Positions 6,808 through 12,659 are shown, counted from the first letter of the stretch. The stretch: DNA of 12,812 nt from an uncultured Collinsella sp. (GCA_900545905.1 URBA01000017.1:1-12812); one strand, 5' to 3'. The notes: generated from the letters alone by a model not told the origin. Numbers and translations: made by a program.

Positions 6808-7449
6808 ATGGCACTTGAAAAGATTGATATCGACACGCTCGATCCGGCGGCGACCATCGTCGTGGCTACGGGTAACGCCCATAAGCTCACCGAGATCGAG
6901 GCCATTTTGGGCAAAGTCATGCCCGAGGTACGTTTTGTGGCGCTCGGCCAGCTGGGCGATTTTGAGGACCCCGAGGAAAACGGCACGACGTTTTTGGAGA
7001 ACGCCATCATCAAGGCGCAAGCCGCCGTCGAGGAGACGGGCCTTATGGCTATTGCCGACGATTCGGGCCTGGTCGTCGATGCCCTGAACGGTGAACCTGG
7101 CGTGTATAGCGCGCGCTACGCGGGCGTCCACGGCGACGATGCCGCCAACAACGCCAAGCTGCTCGTGAACCTGGAGGGCGTGGCCGATGAGGACCGTACC
7201 GCGCGCTTTATGAGCGTCGTTGCGCTCATCGACCAAGACGGTCTGGTTACCTATGGCGAAGGCGCCTGCGAGGGCGTTATCGCGCACGAGGGACGCGGTG
7301 ACCACGGTTTTGGCTACGACCCGCTGTTCCTGCCGGTCGATACGCCGGGCAAGACCATGGCCGAGCTGACGGCGGACGAGAAGAACGCCATCAGCCACCG
7401 CTTCCATGCGCTCGAGCACCTGTCCGCCAAGCTGACGGGCGAGGAGTAG
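6808..7449 (+). CDS. rdgB: XTP/dITP diphosphatase (Ham1 family)
   Basis: House-cleaning pyrophosphatase that hydrolyses dITP, ITP and XTP to monophosphates, keeping deaminated purines out of nucleic acids. The 213-residue protein shows VATGNAHKLTEIEAI (Lys26 in the nucleotide-binding motif), the metal and catalytic segment ADDSGLVVDALNG (Asp84, Asp85) then GVYSARYAG, GFGYDPLF, and KNAISHR near the C terminus. AAGGAGG (6795-6801) is a strong ribosome binding site six bases before the ATG. The gene ends three bases before the GTG of dtd, so the two are co-translated. The first 15 residues before ATIVVATGN are slightly longer than usual, but the start is well supported. Confidence 0.96.
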   Translation: MALEKIDIDTLDPAATIVVATGNAHKLTEIEAILGKVMPEVRFVALGQLGDFEDPEENGTTFLENAIIKAQAAVEETGLMAIADDSGLVVDALNGEPGVYSARYAGVHGDDAANNAKLLVNLEGVADEDRTARFMSVVALIDQDGLVTYGEGACEGVIAHEGRGDHGFGYDPLFLPVDTPGKTMAELTADEKNAISHRFHALEHLSAKLTGEE

Positions 7450-7452
7450 GCC

Positions 7453-7899
7453 GTGCGTGCGGTGGTGCAGCGCGTGCTCAACGCCGGCGTGACGGTCGAC
7501 GGCGAGTGCGTGGGCCGCATTGGACGCGGGTACCTGGTGCTGCTGGGCGTGGGTCACGGCGACACACGCGCCGAGGCCGATAAACTGTGGGGTAAGCTCC
7601 GCGGCCTGCGCATTAACGAGGATGAGAACGGCAAGACCAATCTGTCGCTTGCCGATGTCGACGGTGAGGTGCTCGTGGTGTCGCAGTTCACGCTGTTCGC
7701 CGACTGCCGCCACGGTCGCCGCCCGTCGTTTACGGATGCCGGCGCACCCGATGTCGCCAACGAGCTCTACGAGTACTTCCTGACGCTCGTGCGTGAAGAC
7801 GTCGAGCACGTGGCACACGGCATCTTCGGCGCTGACATGAAAGTCGACCTGGTCAACGACGGTCCCTTCACTATCGTCTTGGACACCGACAACCTGTAA
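7453..7899 (+). CDS. dtd: D-aminoacyl-tRNA deacylase
   Basis: Hydrolyses D-aminoacyl-tRNAs (and Gly-tRNA-Ala), protecting translation from the wrong stereoisomer. The 148-residue protein begins MRAVVQRV from a GTG. It has the catalytic-region motif SQFTLFADC (from Ser77), HGRRPSF, and near the C terminus NDGPF, whose Gly137-Pro138 is the cis Gly-Pro chirality filter. GAGGAG at 7441-7446, inside the end of rdgB, is the ribosome binding site. The length is normal. Its stop codon forms part of the left arm of the inverted repeat at 7898-7934. Confidence 0.96.
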   Translation: MRAVVQRVLNAGVTVDGECVGRIGRGYLVLLGVGHGDTRAEADKLWGKLRGLRINEDENGKTNLSLADVDGEVLVVSQFTLFADCRHGRRPSFTDAGAPDVANELYEYFLTLVREDVEHVAHGIFGADMKVDLVNDGPFTIVLDTDNL

Positions 7900-7934
7900 G
7901 TAGCTAATTTGGGACGGGGCTTTTTTAGCTACTT
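7898..7934. repeat. Inverted repeat with GGGAC-containing loop, after dtd
   Basis: AAGTAGCTAA (7898-7907) and TTAGCTACTT (7925-7934) are perfect 10-bp arms. They enclose a 17-base interior containing GGGACGGGGC and TTTT. The left arm includes the last two bases of the dtd TAA. The right arm runs into the probable -35 box of veg. No T-run follows the right arm, although a run of six T residues ends the loop. Confidence 0.6.
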
Positions 7935-7962
7935 GCGCATGGCTGCAACAGGGTGCTATAGT
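7933..7962 (+). promoter_or_regulatory. Promoter of veg-ispE
   Basis: TTGCGC (7933-7938), an 18-bp spacer, and TATAGT (7957-7962) preceded by TGC, an extended -10. The predicted start is near 7969, giving a leader of about 60 nt. The -35 overlaps the end of the inverted repeat. Confidence 0.65.
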
Positions 7963-7982
7963 ATTAGAGTTTTGTCTATCTT

Positions 7983-8002
7983 AGGGGTATTATCCCCTTT
8001 TT
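7983..8002 (+). promoter_or_regulatory. Small hairpin with T-run in the veg leader
   Basis: AGGGG (7983-7987) pairs with CCCCT (7994-7998) around TATTAT, followed by TTTT to 8002. It has the form of a short intrinsic terminator inside the leader, between the promoter and the ribosome binding site. With a 5-bp stem it may only attenuate or pause. Confidence 0.45.
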
Positions 8003-8029
8003 GAATTGCACCTTCTGGAGGCCCTGTTC

Positions 8030-8326
8030 ATGGAAGAGATGGAAGTCAATCACGTCGACGACATCCACGAGAAGCTGACCGATATGGTGGGCGATCGCGT
8101 TAAGGTGAAGGCCAACATGGGCCGCACCCGCGTCGTCGAGCGCATGGGCACCATCAAGAGCGTCCACCCCGCCGTCTTTATCGTCGAGGTCGATGAGCGC
8201 CGCGGCCGCAAGTCGCGTCAGTCCTACCAGTATATCGATGTCCTCACCGGTCAGGTCGAGCTGTTCGACCCCGAGAGCGGCGAGCATATCTTCACCCCGC
8301 TCGGCAATCAGCTCGAGGAGCACTAA
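8030..8326 (+). CDS. veg: Veg family protein
   Basis: A 98-residue protein of the small Veg family (DUF1021), recognised by the GDRVKVKANMGRTRVVERMG block, HPAVFIVEVDE and QSYQYIDVLTGQVEL. In Bacillus subtilis Veg is abundant and linked to biofilm matrix gene control, but its biochemical role is unsettled. The ATG at 8030 follows TGGAGG (8016-8021) by eight bases; an upstream in-frame TTG at 8006 is less likely. It is two bases from the ispE start, and veg also lies near ispE in Bacillus, so the order is conserved across phyla. The leader hairpin hints at transcriptional control. Confidence 0.9.
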   Translation: MEEMEVNHVDDIHEKLTDMVGDRVKVKANMGRTRVVERMGTIKSVHPAVFIVEVDERRGRKSRQSYQYIDVLTGQVELFDPESGEHIFTPLGNQLEEH

Positions 8327-8328
8327 CA

Positions 8329-9225
8329 GTGACCGATTGGTCTCTGACTCTTTCCGCGCCGGCAAAGATTAACCTCTACCTGGGGGTCCATACCGAGCGT
8401 GACGACCGCGGCTACCACAAGGTCGATTCCCTGATGGCAGCCGTCGGCCTAGCCGATACCGTGACGGTCGCTCCGGCACAGGAGCTGACCGTCCAGACGG
8501 TTCCGGCATCCGATTTTCCCATGCAAAAGAATACGGCGTATCGGGCTGCGGTTGCCATGGCCGAGCATTATAGTCGCGAGGCCAACATCTGCGTGACGAT
8601 CGAGAAGCATATTCCGCTGTGCGCCGGCCTGGGCGGTCCTTCGACGGATGCCGCGGCGGTCATTGTCGCCTTGGCAGAGAGTTGGGGTATCGACCGTGCC
8701 GATCCCGCGCTGGACAACATCGCGCGCGGCATTGGCGCCGACGTTCCCTTCTTTTTGCATGCCAGCCCTGCATTTTACGTGGGTGGGGGAGACGTGCTGG
8801 CAACCGAGTACCCCGCACTGCCCGCGACACCCGTCGTGCTGGTCAAGCCGCGCGAGGCAAGCGTTTCAACAATTGAAGCCTATCGACGTTTTGACGAGAC
8901 CCCAGCGCCTGCGGACAAGCCCGGAGCGATCGCATCTGCCCTTCGCTCGGGAGACGCAGAGGCGGCCTACGCGCTCGTCGACAACAACCTGGGTGTCATT
9001 TCCGCGCAGATGGAGCCGCGGATTCAAACGGTGCTCGACTGGCTTCGTTCACAGGACGGTACCGTTGCCGTAAACGTGTGCGGTTCGGGTGCCTGCTCGT
9101 TTGCTCTCTGCGATACCGCCGCCACGGCAGTCAATCTTGCGGCAGACGCTCAACAAAACGGCTGGTGGGCTTATGCAACGGAGCTCGTTTCCGACACGGT
9201 TCGCATTGAAGCGCCAAAGAAGTAA
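8329..9225 (+). CDS. ispE: 4-diphosphocytidyl-2-C-methyl-D-erythritol kinase
   Basis: GHMP kinase that phosphorylates CDP-methylerythritol in the MEP route to isoprenoids, needed for undecaprenyl phosphate and so for wall synthesis. The 298-residue protein opens with LSAPAKINLYLGV (Lys13). It has the glycine-rich ATP loop GLGGPSTDAA (from Gly100) and GIGADVPFFL, and near the C terminus NVCGSGACSFAL. The usual loop is GLGGGSSDAA, so Pro replaces a Gly and Thr replaces a Ser. It starts at a GTG with GAGGAG (8315-8320) inside veg, two bases after the veg stop, which indicates coupled translation. Confidence 0.95.
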   Translation: MTDWSLTLSAPAKINLYLGVHTERDDRGYHKVDSLMAAVGLADTVTVAPAQELTVQTVPASDFPMQKNTAYRAAVAMAEHYSREANICVTIEKHIPLCAGLGGPSTDAAAVIVALAESWGIDRADPALDNIARGIGADVPFFLHASPAFYVGGGDVLATEYPALPATPVVLVKPREASVSTIEAYRRFDETPAPADKPGAIASALRSGDAEAAYALVDNNLGVISAQMEPRIQTVLDWLRSQDGTVAVNVCGSGACSFALCDTAATAVNLAADAQQNGWWAYATELVSDTVRIEAPKK

Positions 9226-9260
9226 AAATTTCTCTGGCACACGACGGAAATCTTTGTTAC

Positions 9261-9266
9261 TATAGT
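9261..9266 (+). promoter_or_regulatory. -10 box of the tRNA-Pro promoter
   Basis: TATAGT lies eight bases before the mature tRNA 5' end, so the leader would be only a base or two. No good -35 is spaced correctly; the nearest match, CTGGCA at 9234-9239, is about 21 bp away. Confidence 0.45.
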
Positions 9267-9274
9267 CGAGCTAA

Positions 9275-9351
9275 CGGGTTGTGGCTCAGTTTGGTAGAGC
9301 ACTGCGTTCGGGACGCAGGGGTCGCTGGTTCAAATCCAGTCAACCCGACCA
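9275..9351 (+). tRNA. tRNA-Pro (anticodon CGG)
   Basis: A full 77-nt cloverleaf. The acceptor CGGGTTG/CAACCCG pairs over 7 bp, the D arm is GCTC...GAGC, the anticodon arm CTGCG-TTCGGGA-CGCAG gives CGG, and the T arm is CTGG-TTCAAAT-CCAG with its closing pair. Discriminator A and an encoded CCA follow. It reads CCG proline codons. Its own terminator follows after 11 bases. Confidence 0.96.
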
Positions 9352-9361
9352 GAGCATGAGG

Positions 9362-9390
9362 AGGGACCGCTTCTTGCGGTCCCTTTTTTT
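9362..9390 (+). terminator. Intrinsic terminator of tRNA-Pro
   Basis: GGGACCGC (9363-9370) and GCGGTCCC (9376-9383) form a perfect 8-bp stem around TTCTT, followed by seven T residues. Confidence 0.93.
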
Positions 9391-9398
9391 AGCTATTG

Positions 9399-9427
9399 TT
9401 GTGATACCGCGATACCCGCGGTATACT
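9399..9427 (+). promoter_or_regulatory. tatA promoter with overlapping palindrome
   Basis: TTGTGA (9399-9404), a 17-bp spacer and TATACT (9422-9427). A perfect inverted repeat, ATACCGCG (9404-9411) and CGCGGTAT (9417-9424), fills the spacer and enters the -10. That is the placement of a repressor operator. The palindrome ends 39 bases before tatA. Confidence 0.65.
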
Positions 9428-9463
9428 CATTCGAGCTTGTCTCGCTGTATTGTGGAGGTCTAC

Positions 9464-9739
9464 ATGTTTGGACTGAGGGCTCCTGAGCTCATCATTATTC
9501 TCGTCGTTGTCCTGATTATCTTCGGGCCTAAGAACCTGCCGAAGCTCGGCAAGTCTCTCGGCTCTACCGTCAAGAATATCCGCGAGGGTATGGAGGGCGA
9601 CGATAAGGCCGAGACCAAGCAGGCCGAGGAGGTCGTGGTCGAGCAGTCCGAGGAGGACAAGGAGATCGCAGAGCTCGAGGCCAAGCTCGCTGCTGCCAAG
9701 AAGAAGCAGGCAGAGGACAGCGACGCGGACGCAGAGTAG
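9464..9739 (+). CDS. tatA: Twin-arginine translocase subunit TatA/TatE
   Basis: Small membrane protein that oligomerises to form the channel-like part of the Tat pathway, which exports folded proteins with twin-arginine signals. The 91-residue protein has an N-terminal membrane helix (about residues 7-21, with Glu8), the hinge FGPKNLPKLG, and an amphipathic helix through KSLGSTVKNIREGM. A charged, Glu/Lys/Ala-rich tail likely forms helix or coiled coil. The start is ATG 9464 with GTGGAGG (9452-9458) five bases upstream; longer in-frame readings would begin inside the tRNA. No tatC is adjacent, so its partner lies elsewhere. TatB-like function is less likely given the short tail and TatA-type hinge. 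Confidence 0.93.
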   Translation: MFGLRAPELIIILVVVLIIFGPKNLPKLGKSLGSTVKNIREGMEGDDKAETKQAEEVVVEQSEEDKEIAELEAKLAAAKKKQAEDSDADAE

Positions 9740-9764
9740 TCCCATCCCTTTGGGGTGAGCACCT

Positions 9765-9797
9765 GACCGGCTTGCCCGCAGGCTAGCCGGTCTTTTT
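9765..9797 (+). terminator. Intrinsic terminator of tatA
   Basis: GACCGGCT (9765-9772) and AGCCGGTC (9785-9792) pair perfectly, with an inner GCC/GGC stem, followed by TTTTT (9793-9797). Confidence 0.92.
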
Positions 9798-9804
9798 CGT
9801 TTTG

Positions 9805-9810
9805 TTGACA
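9805..9810 (+). promoter_or_regulatory. Possible -35 box for greA
   Basis: A perfect TTGACA lies after the tatA terminator and 35 bases before greA, where a greA promoter is needed. No recognisable -10 lies 16-18 bp downstream (AGTTGG at 17 bp), so the assignment is weak. Confidence 0.3.
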
Positions 9811-9845
9811 GTTGATTGTTTGATCAGAGTTGGGGAGATATCCGT

Positions 9846-10316
9846 ATGGACGCAAGCCAGATCGTACTGACCGCTGAGGGCCGCCAGAAGCTCGTCGAGG
9901 AGCTCGCTTGGCGTGAGGGCGATTACGCCAAGGAGATCGTCGAGGACATCAAGGAAGCCCGCGCGTTCGGCGACCTTTCGGAGAACTCCGAGTACGACGC
10001 CGCTAAGGACAAGCAGGCTCAGAACGCCGCTCGCATTGCCGAGATCCAGGCCATCCTCGCCAACGCTCAGATCGCTGCCAGCACGGGCGACCTGACCGTC
10101 TCCATTGGCTCGACCGTCACCCTGGTCGACCCCAACGGTGAGCTCATGGACGTCACGCTCGTCGGTACCACCGAGACTAACTCGCTCGAGCACAAGATCT
10201 CCAACGAGTCTCCGGTCGGTCACGCCATCATCGGTCACGGCGAGGGCGATTCCGTCGAGGTCGTTACGCCTTCCGGCAAGACCCGCATCTACACCATCGC
10301 CAAGATCGCACGCTAG
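9846..10316 (+). CDS. greA: Transcription elongation factor GreA
   Basis: Rescues backtracked RNA polymerase by entering the secondary channel and stimulating cleavage of the transcript 3' end. The 156-residue protein has the N-terminal coiled coil with its acidic tip in FGDLSENSEYDAAK. Asp43 and Glu46 match the catalytic acidic pair of E. coli GreA. A C-terminal FKBP-like globular domain follows, with SIGSTVTLVDPNGE, SNESPVGHAIIGH and the terminal PSGKTRIYTIAKI. The ATG at 9846 has GGGGAGA (9832-9838) seven bases upstream. It lies upstream of lysS, as often seen in Gram-positive genomes, but a strong terminator separates the two. Confidence 0.96.
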   Translation: MDASQIVLTAEGRQKLVEELAWREGDYAKEIVEDIKEARAFGDLSENSEYDAAKDKQAQNAARIAEIQAILANAQIAASTGDLTVSIGSTVTLVDPNGELMDVTLVGTTETNSLEHKISNESPVGHAIIGHGEGDSVEVVTPSGKTRIYTIAKIAR

Positions 10317-10344
10317 ACCACGGTCCCGCGTAAAGGTATGTTTT

Positions 10345-10377
10345 CGCTCCCTGGGACCGAATCCTGGGGAGCGTTTT
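10345..10377 (+). terminator. Intrinsic terminator or attenuator between greA and lysS
   Basis: CGCTCCCTGGGA (10345-10356) pairs with TCCTGGGGAGCG (10362-10373), 12 bp with two G-U, around CCGAA and followed by TTTT. It begins 28 bases after the greA stop and ends 18 bases before the lysS ATG. Little room for a lysS promoter is left downstream, so read-through or an overlapping promoter (TAGACC, 17 bp, TATGTT at 10337-10342) must be considered. Confidence 0.8.
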
Positions 10378-10395
10378 AGTTTGAGGAGCTAACTT

Positions 10396-12360
10396 ATGGC
10401 AGAGAACCAGAACGCCGCCGATCAGGCATCGACGCTCAACGACGAGCGCGCCACCCGCCTGGCCAAGCGCGCCGCCCTGTTCGAGGCGGGCCAGAACCCC
10501 TATCCCGAGCACTCCGAACTCGAGGACTACGTCGCCGACATCGAGGCTAAGTATGCCGAGCTTGCCGATGGCGAGGACACCGAGGACGTCGTGAAGATCG
10601 CCGGCCGTGTTGTCGCCAAGCGCGGTCAGGGCAAGATCATGTTCATCGTCGTGCGCGATGCGACTGCCGAGATTCAGCTGTTCTGCCGCATCAACGACAT
10701 GGACGAGGCTGCCTGGAATACGCTCAAGGCCCTCGACCTGGGCGACATCCTGGGCGTGACCGGCGTGGTCGTGCGCACCAAGCGCGGCCAGCTTTCCGTT
10801 GCCCCCAAGAGCGCGACGCTGCTGTCCAAGGCCGTTCGCCCGCTGCCCGAGAAGTTCCACGGCCTCTCCGACAAGGAGACCCGCTATCGTCAGCGCTATG
10901 TCGACCTGATCGCCAACGACGACGTTCGCGAGACCTTCCGCAAGCGCTCGCAGATCCTCTCCACCTTCCGTCGCTTTATGGAGTCCGACGGCTACATGGA
11001 GGTTGAGACCCCCATCCTGCAGACCATCCAGGGCGGCGCCACGGCCAAGCCGTTCATCACGCACTTTAACGCACTCGATCAGGAGTGCTACCTGCGTATT
11101 GCCACCGAGCTGCACCTCAAGCGCTGCATCGTCGGCGGTTTTGAGCGCGTGTTCGAGATCGGCCGCATCTTCCGTAATGAGGGCATGGACCTCACGCACA
11201 ACCCCGAGTTCACCACGATGGAGGCCTACCGCGCCTTCTCCGACCTCGAGGGCATGAAGGCGCTCGCCCAGGGCGTTATCAAGGCTGCAAACAAGGCCAT
11301 CGGCAACCCCGAGGTCATCGAGTATCAGGGCCAGACCATCGACCTTTCTGGTGAGTGGGCCAGTCGTCCCATGACCGACATCGTCTCTGACGTGCTCGGC
11401 AAGAAGGTCACCATCGACACGCCTGCTGAGGAGCTTGCTGCTGCCGCGCGTGAGAAGGGCCTGGAGATTAAGCCCGAGTGGACCGCTGGCAAGATCATCG
11501 CCGAGATTTACGATGAGCTGGGCGAGGACACCATCGTCAACCCCACCTTCGTGTGCGATTACCCCATCGAGGTCAGCCCGCTCGCCAAGCGTTTTGAGGA
11601 TGACCCGCGCCTGACCCATCGCTTTGAGCTGGTCATCGCCGGCCACGAGTACGCGAACGCGTTCTCCGAGCTCAACGACCCGGTCGACCAGGCCGAGCGC
11701 TTCGCTGCCCAGATGGCCGAGAAGGCCGGGGGCGACGACGAGGCCATGGAGTACGACGAGGATTACGTGCGCGCCCTCGAGTACGGTATGCCTCCCGCGG
11801 GCGGCATCGGCATCGGTATCGACCGCGTGGTCATGCTGCTCACCAACCAGGCATCCATCCGCGACGTGCTGCTGTTCCCGCACATGAAGCCCGAGAAGGG
11901 TTTCCAGTCCGGTGCCGCTGCTGCCAAGGCTGCCGAGGCCGGCAACACCGCGAGCCCCTTCGTCAAGCCGCTTAAGCCCACGGTTGATTATTCCAAGATT
12001 GCCGTTGAGCCGCTGTTTGAGGAGTTCGTCGACTTTGATACCTTCTCCAAGAGCGACTTCCGCGCCGTGAAGGTCAAGGCATGCGAGGCCGTCAAGAAGT
12101 CCAAGAAGCTGCTGAACTTTACGCTCGATGACGGCACCGGCACCGACCGTACCATTCTCTCCGGCATTCACGATTATTATGAGCCCGAGGACCTGGTCGG
12201 CAAGACCCTGCTCGCCATCACCAACCTGCCTCCGCGCAAGATGATGGGTATCCCCAGCTGCGGCATGCTCATCAGCGCCATCCACGAGGAGGAGGGCGAG
12301 GAGCGCCTCAACCTGATCCAGCTCGACGCTTCCATCCCTGCCGGCGCAAAGATGTACTAA
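10396..12360 (+). CDS. lysS: Lysyl-tRNA synthetase (class II) with C-terminal Trbp111/EMAP-type tRNA-binding domain
   Basis: Charges tRNA-Lys with lysine using ATP. The 654-residue protein has an N-terminal OB-fold anticodon-binding domain (about 60-150). The class II catalytic core runs from about 165 to 500, with YRQRYVDLI, motif 2 GRIFRNEGMD (from Gly256), THNPEFTTME and motif 3 GIGIGIDRVV (Asp476-Arg477). Ordinary bacterial LysRS ends near residue 500. Here an Ala-rich linker (about 500-535) leads to an OB-fold of the Trbp111/MetG-C-terminal/EMAP II family (about 547-654), with DFRAVKV, KKLLNFTLDDG, ILSGIHDYYEPEDLVGK, ITNLPPRKMMGI and SCGML. Such domains bind tRNA and often dimerise. GAGGAG (10382-10387) precedes the ATG. 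No frameshift separates the two parts, so the fusion is real in this sequence. Confidence 0.96.
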   Translation: MAENQNAADQASTLNDERATRLAKRAALFEAGQNPYPEHSELEDYVADIEAKYAELADGEDTEDVVKIAGRVVAKRGQGKIMFIVVRDATAEIQLFCRINDMDEAAWNTLKALDLGDILGVTGVVVRTKRGQLSVAPKSATLLSKAVRPLPEKFHGLSDKETRYRQRYVDLIANDDVRETFRKRSQILSTFRRFMESDGYMEVETPILQTIQGGATAKPFITHFNALDQECYLRIATELHLKRCIVGGFERVFEIGRIFRNEGMDLTHNPEFTTMEAYRAFSDLEGMKALAQGVIKAANKAIGNPEVIEYQGQTIDLSGEWASRPMTDIVSDVLGKKVTIDTPAEELAAAAREKGLEIKPEWTAGKIIAEIYDELGEDTIVNPTFVCDYPIEVSPLAKRFEDDPRLTHRFELVIAGHEYANAFSELNDPVDQAERFAAQMAEKAGGDDEAMEYDEDYVRALEYGMPPAGGIGIGIDRVVMLLTNQASIRDVLLFPHMKPEKGFQSGAAAAKAAEAGNTASPFVKPLKPTVDYSKIAVEPLFEEFVDFDTFSKSDFRAVKVKACEAVKKSKKLLNFTLDDGTGTDRTILSGIHDYYEPEDLVGKTLLAITNLPPRKMMGIPSCGMLISAIHEEEGEERLNLIQLDASIPAGAKMY

Positions 12361-12363
12361 CTA

Positions 12364-12452
12364 GTTACGCGGTTCTACGAACCGCGTAACGGCTCGACGC
12401 TGCGCCCTCAGGTTCCGCCGTTCTACCGAACGGCGGACCGGTCGACGCTGCG
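12364..12452. repeat. Two tandem 48-bp units, each a hairpin plus a conserved tail
   Basis: Unit 1: GTTACGCGGTTC (12364-12375) and GAACCGCGTAAC (12379-12390), a perfect 12-bp stem with loop TAC, then TCGACGCTGCG at 12394-12404. Unit 2: CCGCCGTTC (12415-12423) and GAACGGCGG (12428-12436) with loop TACC, then TCGACGCTGCG at 12442-12452. TTCTAC and TCGACGCTGCG recur at an offset of exactly 48 bases. Neither hairpin is followed by a T-run, although the first lies three bases after lysS. Confidence 0.75.
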
Positions 12453-12484
12453 CGCCGCCCAGAGCGACAATTTGTCATTCAAAA

Positions 12485-12517
12485 GGCAAGGCATGACCAG
12501 AAGGTCTATGCCTTGCT
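12485..12517. repeat. Imperfect hairpin in the lysS downstream region
   Basis: GGCAAGGCAT (12485-12494) pairs with ATGCCTTGCT (12508-12517, one G-U). Inside it GACC (12495-12498) pairs with GGTC (12503-12506) around AGAA, with a single bulged T. No T-run follows. Confidence 0.6.
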
Positions 12518-12528
12518 CCGGATGCGGT

Positions 12529-12628
12529 AGTCATTGGGGACGTTCTTAAATGACTGGTCAAAGGGGACATTCTTGCGGCACTTGGCAGTTGGGGACGTTC
12601 CTTTTGTGCCGGCACTTTGGGACACTCC
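12529..12628. repeat. Cluster of GGGGAC repeats with flanking inverted repeats (REP-like)
   Basis: GGGGACGTTC (12536-12545), GGGGACATTC (12563-12572), GGGGACGTTC (12591-12600) and GGGACACTCC (12619-12628) recur about every 27-28 bases. The first is enclosed by AGTCATT (12529-12535) and AATGACT (12549-12555). The third is enclosed by CGGCAC (12576-12581) and GTGCCG (12606-12611). GTGCCGGCAC (12606-12615) is itself a palindrome. This resembles bacterial REP/REPIN-type intergenic repeats. No transposase is in the window. Confidence 0.65.
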
Positions 12629-12659
12629 TTGTCAGAAGAGTGATGCAAGGTGCTCGTCC

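Noticed and set aside
9281..9463. Upstream extension of tatA starting inside tRNA-Pro
   Set aside because: It would translate through the tRNA, its terminator and the tatA promoter. ATG 9464 has a good ribosome binding site and gives the normal TatA N terminus.
10264..12285. Long open frame on the - strand opposite lysS (similar cases opposite murE and murI-rph)
   Set aside because: These antisense frames are a product of GC-rich third positions in real genes; they lack motifs and plausible ribosome binding sites.
12364..12452. CRISPR array
   Set aside because: There are only two units, the repeats are hairpin plus tail without uniform repeats and unique spacers, and no cas gene is present.
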